NCBI GenBank assembly: GCA_945643635.1
Contig: CALZFC010000043.1
Span: forward strand, 3,341,001-3,405,000
DNA: 64,000 bases
From: Allodiplogaster sudhausi
Taxonomy: Eukaryota > Nematoda > Chromadorea > Rhabditida > Diplogasteridae
Direction of reading: 5' to 3'
The notes under the pieces are model-generated. The model saw only the letters and a list, made by a program, of their open reading frames with translations. It had not been told where the DNA came from and did not search any database. The stretch's first letter is position 1. Every line of letters starts with the position of its first letter. Below, one piece after another: positions 24,458-39,842 of the stretch. Made by a program: the position numbers and the translations under genes.

Positions 24458-27400
24458 TTATGCCTGCGTCTCCTCTGCCTCGCGTTCTTCCGCGAGAATC
24501 TTGTCAAAAGAGAAGGGAGCAAATGCATATCCTTGGCCGCCATAAAACTTCGACTGGAATTCGACCCTGTAAAAGTACATTTTCATGCTGGAAGTCATCT
24601 TATATAAGCCACCAAAACTCGAAAAACGTCGGGCGAACTAACAGGCGCCCATTTTGATGAGGTTAGCCTTGTGCCAAACATAATTCATTTAAATAAAAAT
24701 TCAACTCAGCATCGCTAATTTCACCAAGTCATCCCTTTTCGATAGTAGAAAAGGATACTCATGGTCAACACATTATCTCCTCTCTTTACCCCCCCTCTCT
24801 CTCTCTCCCTCCCTCTCTCTCTCTCTCTCTATCCTACCAGTGCAAACGAAGTGCGTGAAGGAAGGCAGAGAGGCCCTCCATGAGGACGAGAATGAAGATG
24901 GAGAGGAAGAAGAAGATGAAGAACAGCACGTATCTGCGTGTAAGAAGAAATAATAAAATAACGACTACAGATTTTAAGGACGTGTCCGAGTCTAGGTAAT
25001 GCTTCCAGATACGAAAACAAAAACATGAACATATTAAAATAAAATCATATAAGAAACATAAATGAAAAAGATATCACGAAAATTGTAAAAGCATAGGAAT
25101 CACGGTATTTCGTTTAATGTTTCAATAGTTAAAAATAACTAAGAACTAACAGGGTGATGGCACCGAGATATCCGTCAAAAATGAAAGACTTCCTGAAGAC
25201 CATGGTCCACAGCACGTCAGAAAGCTCTGCAACAACCATCTCTTTCCAGTTCAGTCTCTACTTTCAATACAACAGCTTTTCTTCAACTAAGATTTTACAA
25301 CAACAACACATTTGTAGACTCCTGAACTAAATTCAATTTTTATTCTAACTCAAAAATGTAAGTAGAGTTCCATACAATTTATTCTGCATGATTTCATGTA
25401 ATAAATAAAAAATAAAAAGAGCAAAGATAATGCAACTGACGCGCATGCGCAAGGGAGAGGGCCCAAAGACGGAGATAAGAAGCAGTGTGAGAGATGCAGC
25501 CGAGGGCGAATTCGATAGTGTGAATCGCTTGGTACACCATCACATCTCCCATGTCGAGCTGAAGAGGGCGAGGCTTCATTACATGAATCTTTCAGTCTAT
25601 TTCAAACCCTACAGAGTTCCTTTGACATCTCCTTAACTGGCTCGGCTCTTGAATTAACCATAAGGATTGTAACCTACCAAAGCTAGGCCAAAACAATGTC
25701 CATGACATCCCTATTCTATACAGTAATCTGCCCACTAACTGGCCCATCTCCATGGCCATGACCTCCACCGGCTGGCTTCGGCTCGTGATGAATGACTTCT
25801 GCCGCGGAGTCAGAGTCGCCGTTCATGTCGGCACGGACACTCTGAGAATGAGAGGAAATGTCGACCAAGCACTCGTCGAACCACACACAAAAAGCATGCA
25901 CTCGCCCACCGCACTAGAATTTGAATATTAAGTAATAAATGCATAAAGATTCAAACAAATATTTTTTAAAGTAAATATTCGAATTCCATGTCGGTAAGCA
26001 CAAACAGAGGCCATTACTCCACACAGGCGTCCCCATTCATAGCACCACCACCAATAACACAGCTACCATTCTCCCAATGGGTGATGAAACTTAAAGAGTA
26101 TTGCACAGCGGAATGTGTGTTAGCAACAGAGAATGTAAAAAAGGACATTAACAAAACGACCGGAATACCATCCCAATCAGTGAAGACATCAAATAGACAA
26201 CGGAGTGCCTCCAAAGAACATTCAATCTTTTTGAGATATTTAATGCAAAGTTATATTCATTTCATAAAAAAAGGAAAGGATTGAATGGGCTTTAACGCAT
26301 GCATGAATCAAGGAATGAGATGCTCTGTGTGGGAGTGCCATTCAGTGTACTAACTATGCGCTCCAAGCCATTCTTTCATTTGTTAAATCTAGATGAAAGA
26401 TCCCCTTAGCCACTTGCCTAATCCGCTTACCATTTATCTAAATAATGACCCACTATCACAGAGCCTTTAAAAGTTGATTTTATATGGGGCAAGTTCGAAG
26501 CTCGGTAGTAAACCACAACGAATTCCTGCGCCGTTACAGTACCCAAAAGCTATCTTCCGCCTTAGAGTAACCCCAAGCAACTTGAAGACCGAAACAATCG
26601 CTAAGGGACCTCGTGCGGACGCGAGCGTTCACGTTGCCAAATGAAGAATGGCTTGGCGAGCAGCATAATCGGCACTTGGACGACGGCCACCACCACCAGA
26701 ACGATCTCTACCGTCCCCTGCAAACAGCCACGAAACACTATACAGACACACACCGGCAAGCATTCTACGTGGATACTGTAGCATCCCTCTTTTCGAGACA
26801 ACTCAAAGCCTAATCAATGCGCCGGTGTTGATGTCTGTGTTGTGTAGCAGGCAGCAGGAGGCGATTCGTGGAGCAGGCGAACGAGAGACAGCACCAGCAC
26901 CACCCAACAACAGTAGAGAGGGGAGAGGGGAACAGGAGACAGCCGTCCACCATGCGAGGGCCAGCAGGGACTGACGAGTTGTTGATGGCCAGAGGAACGG
27001 CGCTGCTTCTCTCCTTTCCATAGCATGTATGGCTTGCCGAGAAGCATCACAGGGATGCACGCAATGGCGATCAGCACGAAGAGAGTTTCGAAGAATGACT
27101 AGGGCCGCGTTTTAAGGGCATTCAAATATATTCATAAATATACAAAGTTCTTCATGAAAATAAAATAGCCATAAAATAAGAGAGAAGTTCCCTCGAGTAC
27201 CTGTCCGGGATACCAGAGATTAAGGGAGCATCCATATGACGGATTTCCGTCCTTGTCCACGAAGCCAGAATCACGACTCTAAGAATTAGAAAAATAATAG
27301 CAGCACCCTCCAACAACTACACAAATACATTCATATTCAGTGGATATTCAAGAGATAAAGAGAATAATGAAATGCAATGAGAAATGAATGATTGATAAAC

Positions 27401-28453
27401 TAGATATAACTCTCGAAATTGTGAAGAGAGACTGGTAATCGAAAGACGAATGCAAACCTTCATCATGAACATGTTGATCAACCCAATGAGCAGAGAGGGC
27501 GCGCAGACCGAGCCCGGGTACTTGTTGCCCAGAATGCTCTCAGCTGGCTGAAAGAAAAACAAATAGTTATTTATTTATTTATCGACATCAAATTGATTTG
27601 AATGCCGACAGTACAATTAATTATTCCAGTATAATTAGGAAAAAGTAGAGAAATAAAAAGAACCGGCGTAAAAGGATATATGATCTAGAAATGAAATAGA
27701 AAATATTACTTTTCAAATGTCCTCAACATAGTGAGTAAATTGACAACTTTTGGTAGGAAAAAAAAGGTAATTAAGGTTTCTATGTTTAACCAAACAATAA
27801 AAGTCAAAAAATCAACTCTTACCGCAGCTTGAAAGAAGATCCATTTGGCAAGGATTTGCAAGCAGAGATACATGAAAATACAGCCGAGGAAGAGCATTTG
27901 CGGGATGAACATGAACTTGATGTCGAGGTCAGAGTGGAAGTATCTTAATGAATGCAACTTCCCTCACCTTGTTTCAGGTTCCTGTGATAGTGTTTTTTTC
28001 TTCTCTGTCTCTCTCGATTCTTTCCGAACATAACTTGGAGTTTGCTCCCTGGAATGGAAAGAGCTGCTACACAATTGCAACCTGTAGTTGTGCAGAGAGA
28101 GCATGACACCGAAAGTCATCTGAGAAATGCCAAGGATGATCGAAGCCTTCATCTTCATCGAGTTCAGGAAGTTGAGTTTGTTTGTTTCGGCCAAATTCCA
28201 CACTGGATCCACGCCCACTGGGTACGGGGCATCCTGAAGAAGAAGTTGACAACTCCATTCTAGCAAAGCTAACAAAACACTTCTTAACCTTGCAATAAAA
28301 CCATGTAATCTTGTGCAAAAGGGACTGAAATGAAACATATTTCTACTTGAATCTTTTTGACCAGTAGAAACTAACATTTATAACATAACAATCCTGAATG
28401 AACTCAAATAGAAAACAAGTGAACAAACGAGAGAGAGAGAGAGAAAGAGATAT

Positions 28454-28496
<43 letters not shown>

Positions 28497-31400
28497 GAGA
28501 GAAGTGAAAATGACATAAAAAAAGAAAATGATGCAAACCGCATAGCCTTTCTCCGGAATAATCATCAGACTGCTCTCAGGATTTGTTGTCGCGAGAACCT
28601 CATGATCAATCGTATTTTGCCACGAAGAGCCGAAGAGATTGAAAGATTTGCTGCAAAGAGAAATATCAAGGAAATTAAGACGAGATCCTAGGAGTTCAGT
28701 TCATATCCATAGCACATTTCGGAACTGCTAAGAATGAATGACCTGAACACGTCATTGTACACAATTCCAGTGTAGATGGAGAAGATGCCCATCAAGAAAA
28801 TCACGTAGCGACCGCCGAAGAATGTTTGGAAAATCTACAATTAAATCAATGATTCTTGGCACATCAAACATGCCAAGGTTTCTAGATAAATTAGTTGACG
28901 GCTAATTAATATCAACCCAGGAACCTGTCAAAAACTAGTTCCCTGGAAGACAAAATTATCGGAGTATCAACAAGCCTACGATTCAGTTAGTCTACATCTC
29001 TTACTCTTGAAACCAATTCATGAATGATATTCTTCCGATCTGTCGCCTCTCTCTCCTCTTAATCTTTCTTCATTCCCTCACCTCATCCTTGATCCGGGCA
29101 GCCTCGAGCTGCTTCTCCTTGAGAATGAAGAAGATGGCTGCGAGTAGCATGATGGAGCCGTGGCCGAGATCTCCGAACATCACGGCGAAGAGGAAGGGGA
29201 ACGTGATCATCGTGTACGGAGCTAAAGTACTTCTTTTAAATTACGCCGCTAGGAATGCGAAATCGTAATAGAAAGATGTTAACTATTCGAAATAACCATC
29301 TTCACAACTATCAATGATTGTTGGCCTCAAACGCATACAAAAAATATAAGACGAATAGAAGCAAAGGGAGTGGTAGGCGTTAAGGATCCTCAACATCTAA
29401 TAAAGAGATTAGCTTCCAGAGGACCAAAAAAAACAAAAAAATATATATGGAGATAAAATGGAGATATCCTTTGAGAACAATTTCTCATGAGTGCTTTGAT
29501 GAGGGATAAAAACGCTCAACATAATATGAAAAGATCTCAGTTGTAATTGACTCTGCATTCACTGACCCGGATTGATCTCCCGGTAGGTCGCAATTCCATA
29601 AGCGTCCACAATGTTCTGGAAGCCGACCGTGTACTTGTTCGTCTTGTTGTACGTGGGCGGCGCCTCTGATGTTTCCATTCGATTCAGAATGGAAGGGACA
29701 GTGCTGCCGCTCTCCTCCTGAAGAAAATCACACGAAATGATCCGATTCTTCGCTTTTTCATCTCTCTATCATTCTCCACTCTCTTCTGGGTCGTACCGAT
29801 CCCCTCTGGAGTGACATGCGAATCTTGTCGATGTCTGAGGTTGGACACCAGCACTCTGCGATCAGACACTTCTGGGTGACGTCGATGTTGAAGAGGTTGA
29901 GTGTGTGGTAGATCGACTTGATCTTCCGCACCTTCGTCAGCCACATTCGCACGTTCTTCGAGGCTGCCACCTGAGAAAACAGTTATCTTAAGTAAGAAAT
30001 GCGCATATACTGTCCGTTTTAATACATAAAAAGTTAACGGCTTTGGAAACCACACAGAAAATTCCTTGCATTAGGAGGATCTGCCGTGTCCACGTTCAAA
30101 TGCTTTCAGATGCTCTCCACGCTGTTTCACATAGTCAGGAAAAAAGCGTTATGATAGCACGGAATAAAATGCAAATTCTTACCAAGACTCGATGTCGATG
30201 ATCCTGGGTTTGTCCAAGAACCGTCCTGAGATCTTCGATCCTTGTCATCACTCCGATTGCCATTTCCCTTCTCTCGGCCGGAGTATCAGGGCAGGGGTAC
30301 AGAGTTGCGCGGAAGCTCAAGTGGTACACGCAGTAGTAAAGGAACTAAGTTCAAGGATTATAGAAGTAGAAATGATAGTTTCTTTTAAATAAATTCAATA
30401 AATACCCAAATGCAACACTTATTCAAAGTACTCTAATTGTAAGTAAAACGCTCATTGTCAGTTACTTATTCTCAAAATGACATGAAGTTCCTACCCTTCG
30501 CATATCTTCTTGACCTTCGTCTTGAGTTGTTCGCCTTGGAAGAAGATTATGAACACGGCTTTGTTCACTGGCTCGCCCTGAAGATACAGGTGCATGGTTA
30601 TTCAAACAAACCTTGTTTTCATGGTAAGGCAAGTCAAAATAAATAAACTAATCAATATTCACTAATAGCAACATCAGAACCGACCGTCTGGGTGTCGTTG
30701 AGAACATCGTCAATCTCCGACTGCCTCAGGAAGACATTTCCTCGGCATGCACGCCAGAGAAGCCGTTCAAATGCAGGAAGGCGTTCCCGCTGAATCACTC
30801 CTGCCACGAACCTGAGTAGCAAACACCAATTTTCGAGGGAAGACCAATTATTTGCTGTGATCACAGTATCTTGCACGTTCTCAAGTAGGCACAATACTTG
30901 TACACCACGCTTGCTGACATCGAAACATTCTACCTCATGCATGATCAAAATAAACGGAACGTGTTTCTCTTCTCCTAAAAGTGCTCGTTTTCCCTGAATC
31001 ATTCGGAGTGGCCGGCTACCGTAGCTGCAGTTTGAGAGGAGCGGCGGCGTCCATATGTTCGGGGTTGGCGCCCGTGTCGTCGTGCTGAAGAACCTCGGCG
31101 GCGTGCTCGGCTTCGTGTCGCTGGGATCACATCATTTAGAGAGGCATCAATAGAGGAGGGATACTTGGAAACGATGAAACAATGAATGCTCTCAACCCAA
31201 CACACTACGTCATGTAATCACTTGACGGAACGGAGAAACACATTAGATCATTAAAGGATCTGAAGCTGATCACAATCTGGGCATCCTTGCAAGGGAAGGG
31301 AAGGTCTGGCTGCAGGAAGTGAGGAGTGAGATGCAAAGGTGCGCGCAACAGAAGAGCTCAGGCAACATGCTTCAAACGACACCGCACACGGGAAGAACAT

Positions 31401-34201
31401 CAACTGGGAGCTGGCTTAGTTACCCAAAGTTGGCAAACATCGATCCGGTGGGCGCGGCCAACTCGACAGTCTCTCCTGGATCGGCTGGCGCACCGCCTCC
31501 GGGTGCACCGCCGCCACTCTCGCCGCCCAGGTCGCCAAGTCCCTGCGCGGTCAGCAGAGGTTAGGAGCAAGGAAAGGAGAGAGACAGTGACAGAAAGAGA
31601 AAGAACATGAGAGAGAGAGAGAACCAACCTACACGAACCAAAAGGAACATTAGCATTGTAGAACATATTGAACAGAACAAACTTCAATGCGTCACAAAGG
31701 AGGAAGTGAATGGCTGAGTGAGGAATAGGACTGGTGCAACAAACGAATTGAGAAAGAACGAAGACATCACAACAACATGCAGCTCATTGCCTGCTAGCTC
31801 AACAAGCGTGGTGTACTTGCCTTGTTTCTCATAATCAATTCTACGACCCCTCGCAATGCCTACCCAAGTCTCTTGGATCTGTTGAGTGCCGCAGCCACTC
31901 CGTGGTCGGCCTCGAATTCTTCATCTACAAGAAGGGGCTCGTGATCGTCGCTCCTTCTTCCTCTCCCGACAGACGAACTCACGGCGCCGCCAGAGAATTC
32001 CAGTTGGATGCACTACACAATATTACAAGTCACGCACTAAAATAACAACGCTATAGAATCCACCATCTTGCTAATTTAAATTTTACCACCTCCCTATGCG
32101 TTAATTCCTGGATATCGCTACTCTACAGTAACCAAGTAGTGAGAAATGCTGGGCAACCGTGTGATGATACGACAATAACTGAATGATCATTATGCCCTCT
32201 GTAAAGCTAGGCAAGCAGTTAAACCACTATACATTGCGAGAGTTAGGTAAGCAAAGCAAAAACCCTCGCAAACAAGTAAAAAAAACCTCAGATCAGCACA
32301 CTTATACATACATTTCTTGCACAGATTATCCCCACGTTTCACAAAGTTTTCTCAGGCTTGCAAAACGGAAGCAAAATACGAGACATTCACTGCACCAGTC
32401 CTATAGGCATGCATGGAGTGCTGAAGGGGGGAATGTTGCAAGAGACCTAGAATAGTCTGTGAAGTGGCGTTACCGTCGCGTTCAAACTCTTTCTCCAAAA
32501 CAACTCGAGAAAGTTTGAAATAACATCAAAAACTATACTCCAAAAAAAGGTGCGCTAAACTCCACATTAGTAAAATTGGTAAGTGAAAACAACAGCAACG
32601 GGACAGTCTGGATTACGGCAAAAAATCGGTCTTATTTCTAACTAGCCACTCATAATCGGTTAGAAATCAAAGGGTAAATCCTCTCACATTAAAGAAAGCC
32701 AAAAAAACATATAAGCTTATTCTTCAGATTCTTAACTAAAACATTTAACAGGTGTCATCCCAAAAGTTAACCAAGAGGAGAAGTATCCCGAATAGGAATT
32801 TAAAGCCCTCCCACCCATCAAAATTATGTGTTTTAGCTATAAGCCTTACATTAACAAAGGAGCTTGGCTTTAATCTGTAAGCAAGGGGGATGGGGGAGGA
32901 TGGGGATACGGTTGCTAGAGGAGGTGGCTCACTAAGATGGAAGAGTGGAGAGTTTGAAACCAAGGTTATAATCGAACCGAGGAAGGAGAAGAGAGCATGT
33001 AGGAGTTCTCGAAGCAATTGTTTAGTATTACCGTACCTCCTCAAAGAAGGTCTGCGTCTTGCGCAGAATGTGTTTGAGTTCTGTCAGCTCGGAGAAGTTC
33101 TTTTTCAGTGTCTCTTCGTTCTGATTCACTTCCCGGAGCTCGTTCTCAAGCTTTTCGAAAGTTGCCTGCAATAAATATACTAATAAGGAAAAAACCCAAA
33201 CAAAGGAGACAAAACGCTTAAAAGTCCCTAAATGACCTCCAAATCAATCATTTCTCTCGGCAAGGGCGCGTCAGGATTCTCTCCAGTGTCCAGCATCTGT
33301 ACTTGGTCCTTCTTGATCTCACGCTCGATGTAACCTGTAAAACACCTACGCCGTGATCCGTTCTAATTTAACACTTTATTTTATTTGTAATTTTAACTCG
33401 CTAGCTATTTTAATTACCATGGGAATCATGTATTTGAGTGAACATCGTGTTTGTACAGAAACAATGGCTAACATTCTTCCATTCAGTGCTTCTTTCTTTC
33501 AAATAACAATAGAAATATTACAGCTTCCTCCCGACTCCTTATCAGCCAACTCAATCCTTATCTCTTCAGTCTGATTCTGAATGCTGATTTCCCATCCGAG
33601 AACACGAAGTACAAGAGTCAGACTGATTTGATAATGAAAGAGGAGAAGGGGTTTAAGAGAAAGAGATGCAGGTTGAGAATGAAAGAGAAAAGAACTACTG
33701 GATCCACTGGCCAACAAGACAAGATCTGGGAAGGAGGCAATAATGAACTATTGGATTTCATTCCGTCGGACATGACACGGGAGATTTTCCAGATTTTCGA
33801 CAAGCATTTTATCCTTACAGTGCTAGTTTCATCTAGTAGCAGAAAAACTTGCCAGTATTCAAAATCAAAAGCTTCAAACTCACGCAGCTTTCGCTCCATT
33901 TCATCACAACGACGGACCTCGTTGACAAACTTCCGTTGGAAGGAACTCGTCTCCGGATTCAGCTGAAAAAAAAATTCATGAGTGTTATTCACAACTTCTG
34001 TGAAACAGGAAATTCAATGTCGTTTTGTACACTTTTGTCAATGTTCCCAACTGCACCAACATCTCGAAATTGGACGAGTCCAAGTTCGCCAAGTTCAGCG
34101 ACGCATTGGTAAGCGGCCTCGGACTGGAGGAAGAGCTGCGCCAAGCACATCTCCTCGCTGCGGAAGATGCCCGGCGTGCCGCAGGGCAGAGAGGAAGACA
34201 T
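24458..34201 (-). CDS. unc-32: V-type H+-ATPase 116-kDa subunit a
   Basis: Membrane subunit of the V0 proton channel that acidifies organelles and loads synaptic vesicles. Constitutive exons: 34201-34061, 33962-33884, 33334-33237, 33165-33037, 30811-30685, 30577-30495, 30315-30183, 29970-29797, 29717-29567, 29221-29082, 28834-28743, 28650-28539, 28233-28082, 27943-27823, 27547-27458, 27278-27201, 25841-25740, 25558-25441, 25226-25151, 24933-24838, 24566-24458. One of three linker exons and one of two membrane exons complete the frame (890 residues with 4A and 7A). Landmarks: [19 protein letters not shown] at the N-terminus, [23 protein letters not shown], and [14 protein letters not shown] with the essential channel Arg. 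The N-terminal domain is nearly nematode-identical ([20 protein letters not shown]), and the alternative-exon layout resembles C. elegans unc-32. C. elegans has three other subunit a genes, so the orthology rests on that layout. Confidence 0.97.
25895..25900 (-). promoter_or_regulatory. UGCAUG (RBFOX-type) element upstream of exon 8 of V-ATPase gene
   Basis: The minus strand reads TGCATG 54 bases before the exon beginning at 25841, inside the intron that follows exon 7B. RBFOX proteins (FOX-1/ASD-1 in nematodes) bind this hexamer to control neighbouring exons. Confidence 0.6.
26298..26303 (-). promoter_or_regulatory. UGCAUG (RBFOX-type) element downstream of exon 7B
   Basis: The minus strand reads TGCATG in the intron after exon 7B, about 300 bases past its donor. 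It overlaps a CATGCATG palindrome, so the hexamer occurs on both strands. Confidence 0.6.
26610..26717 (-). other. unc-32: Alternative membrane exon 7B of the V-ATPase gene
   Basis: 108 bases, phase 0 to phase 0. It encodes the equivalent helix ([20 protein letters not shown], then [13 protein letters not shown]). It shares the PxMLLxKP core with 7A but differs elsewhere. The donor GTCCCT is weak, which fits regulated use. Confidence 0.85.
26976..27098 (-). other. unc-32: Alternative membrane exon 7A of the V-ATPase gene
   Basis: 123 bases, phase 0 to phase 0. It encodes a TM helix and a cytoplasmic stub ([20 protein letters not shown], then [10 protein letters not shown]). The acceptor is CTAG and the donor GTCAGT. 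It aligns over its whole length with exon 7B. Confidence 0.85.
28427..28501. repeat. (GA)n microsatellite in V-ATPase intron
   Basis: A GA tract between the exons 28650-28539 and 28233-28082. On the gene strand it is (CT)n starting about 40 bases after the donor. Confidence 0.85.
30936..30941 (-). promoter_or_regulatory. UGCAUG (RBFOX-type) element downstream of exon 4C
   Basis: The minus strand reads TGCATG 79 bases past the end of exon 4C. Confidence 0.6.
31020..31120 (-). other. unc-32: Alternative linker exon 4C of the V-ATPase gene
   Basis: 101 bases, phase 0 in and two bases over. It encodes a His/Glu/Ala-rich linker ([17 protein letters not shown]) ending APLKLQL, so the next exon reads LRFVAGVI. 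The acceptor is CCCAG and the donor GTAGCC. Confidence 0.8.
31424..31542 (-). other. unc-32: Alternative linker exon 4B of the V-ATPase gene
   Basis: 119 bases, phase 0 in and two bases over, like 4A and 4C. It encodes a Gly/Ala/Pro-rich linker ([19 protein letters not shown]) ending ANFG, so the next exon reads FGFVAGVI. The acceptor is CGCAG and the donor GTAACT. Confidence 0.8.
31766..31781 (-). promoter_or_regulatory. Composite UGCAUG + UUGUUGUG element downstream of exon 4A
   Basis: The minus strand reads TGCATG followed at once by TTGTTGTG, 83 bases past exon 4A. These are the known binding motifs of RBFOX and of the CELF protein UNC-75. Confidence 0.6.
31864..32012 (-). other. unc-32: Alternative linker exon 4A of the V-ATPase gene
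   Basis: 149 bases, entering in phase 0 and leaving with two extra bases. It encodes an acidic, Ser/Gly-containing linker ([18 protein letters not shown]) ending RLG, so that the next exon continues RLGFVAGVI, the classic subunit a sequence. The acceptor is TGTAG and the donor GTAGGC. Because the length is 2 modulo 3, exactly one of 4A, 4B or 4C must be used to keep the frame. Confidence 0.85.
32408..32413 (-). promoter_or_regulatory. UGCAUG (RBFOX-type) element upstream of exon 4A
   Basis: The minus strand reads TGCATG in the large intron before the alternative linker exons, about 400 bases upstream of exon 4A. Confidence 0.55.
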
Positions 34202-35532
34202 CGTGAAAGGGAGAGGCCGAGATGGACTGGCGAGTGGGGAGAGCGAAAGAAGGGTCTACGCCAGTGGACGGTGCTATCTAGTATGGCAAGAGTTTGGAAA
34301 AAAAGAACAGTCATCCTCACAAGAACACTCCACTTAACAATAGAATGAATACCAGAAAAATTCTTCACATATGCGAGAGGGGGTAAAATGAAAACAAAAA
34401 GGAAGACAAGTTGACGGCGCAATCAATTATTTTTTTTATTAGAAATGCAAATGAGTAATCCATTAAAGCGAATTGTTGAAGGTACAAGTTTCCAGGAAAA
34501 CAATTGGAAAACTGTTTGCTATCGATAAAGGCACACCTGCATCTCAGTACTTCTCCCTAGTTAAGAATTGCTGGACCCATTCTAAGCCTTGCTCGATGCG
34601 TCCTTTTCTTCTTTCTCTCTCAATATCTACGCTATTCTATTTCCAATATTTCTACCGCACACCCGCATAGCGTATCGATCATTGCCAAGCTTGGGGGCAT
34701 AGAGCCCTAAAAGTCCGCTGCATCTCAACGGCAAGAGCAAATAAGGTTTGTGCAAGGCAGTGGAAAAGGACAACGATAGTAAAGTGTGCTTTCATAAGAG
34801 TCGTCAAGCCCTGTAAACGAACACCAGATTCGCACGCGATAGATAAGCGGTTCAATGATGAGTTGGAAAAAGCGAAACGTGTTCGTGCGATATGAGTCAC
34901 GTGAGGACGCGAATAGGGCAGGCTCCTCATGGTTGATTTCACAACATTCCCTTCCTCAAGAGTAAAACCACAAAACTCCAACCAGACACAGCCCTTCAGC
35001 GACAAACAAGTGAAAAAACTAGCGAAAATTAACAGAGTTTCTAACATTATTCGGTAGCAAAATCACAGCTACGACTCATTAATCGAAACCAAATTTGAGG
35101 TTAAATAGGAGATTTTTCACAATTCAACAACTTCTCGATAAATGTCACACAAAAACTAGAAGAACACGTGCACATTTAACAGCAGGAAAATTTACAAAAT
35201 GCCGGGAATTCTGGTGCGTTTTGGAGAATCGCTTTATTTTTGTAGTGAAGGCACTTTGGTACAATGTTGAAATTCACAGATTAAAATTTTCCGGCTGTGG
35301 ACACTTAATGATCTTTCAAAAGTTGCTTTCGGAACTTTTCACAGTTGTTCGTTTAACTCCTGCTGTTCGGTTGTAAAGTTGCATGTGTTCTACATGATAT
35401 AGCCCTCGTGACCGTCTTATGTTCAGGACGATCATTAATTTTTCGCGTCACTGATGTCATTTTCCTTCATTCAATGACAATATTCGCAAGACTTTCCGAG
35501 TCTTAGTTTGGTGTTTCTATTACAGGACGGCA
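34202..35532. other. Intergenic region between divergent V-ATPase and TrxR genes
   Basis: The two start codons face away from each other across 1.3 kb, so both promoters should lie here. I see no exon. A homopolymer T run lies near 34430. 5' UTR exons are possible but not recognisable. Confidence 0.6.

Positions 35533-39842
<4,310 letters not shown>

Noticed and set aside
26014..26214. Possible third 7-type membrane exon ([12 protein letters not shown])
   Set aside because: It shares only a few residues with 7A/7B, lacks the KP after the core and has no good acceptor or donor in phase.
30064..30129. Open stretch encoding [16 protein letters not shown] on the V-ATPase strand
   Set aside because: The exon before (ending 30183) joins the exon at 29970 perfectly to give the family sequence, so this is intron.
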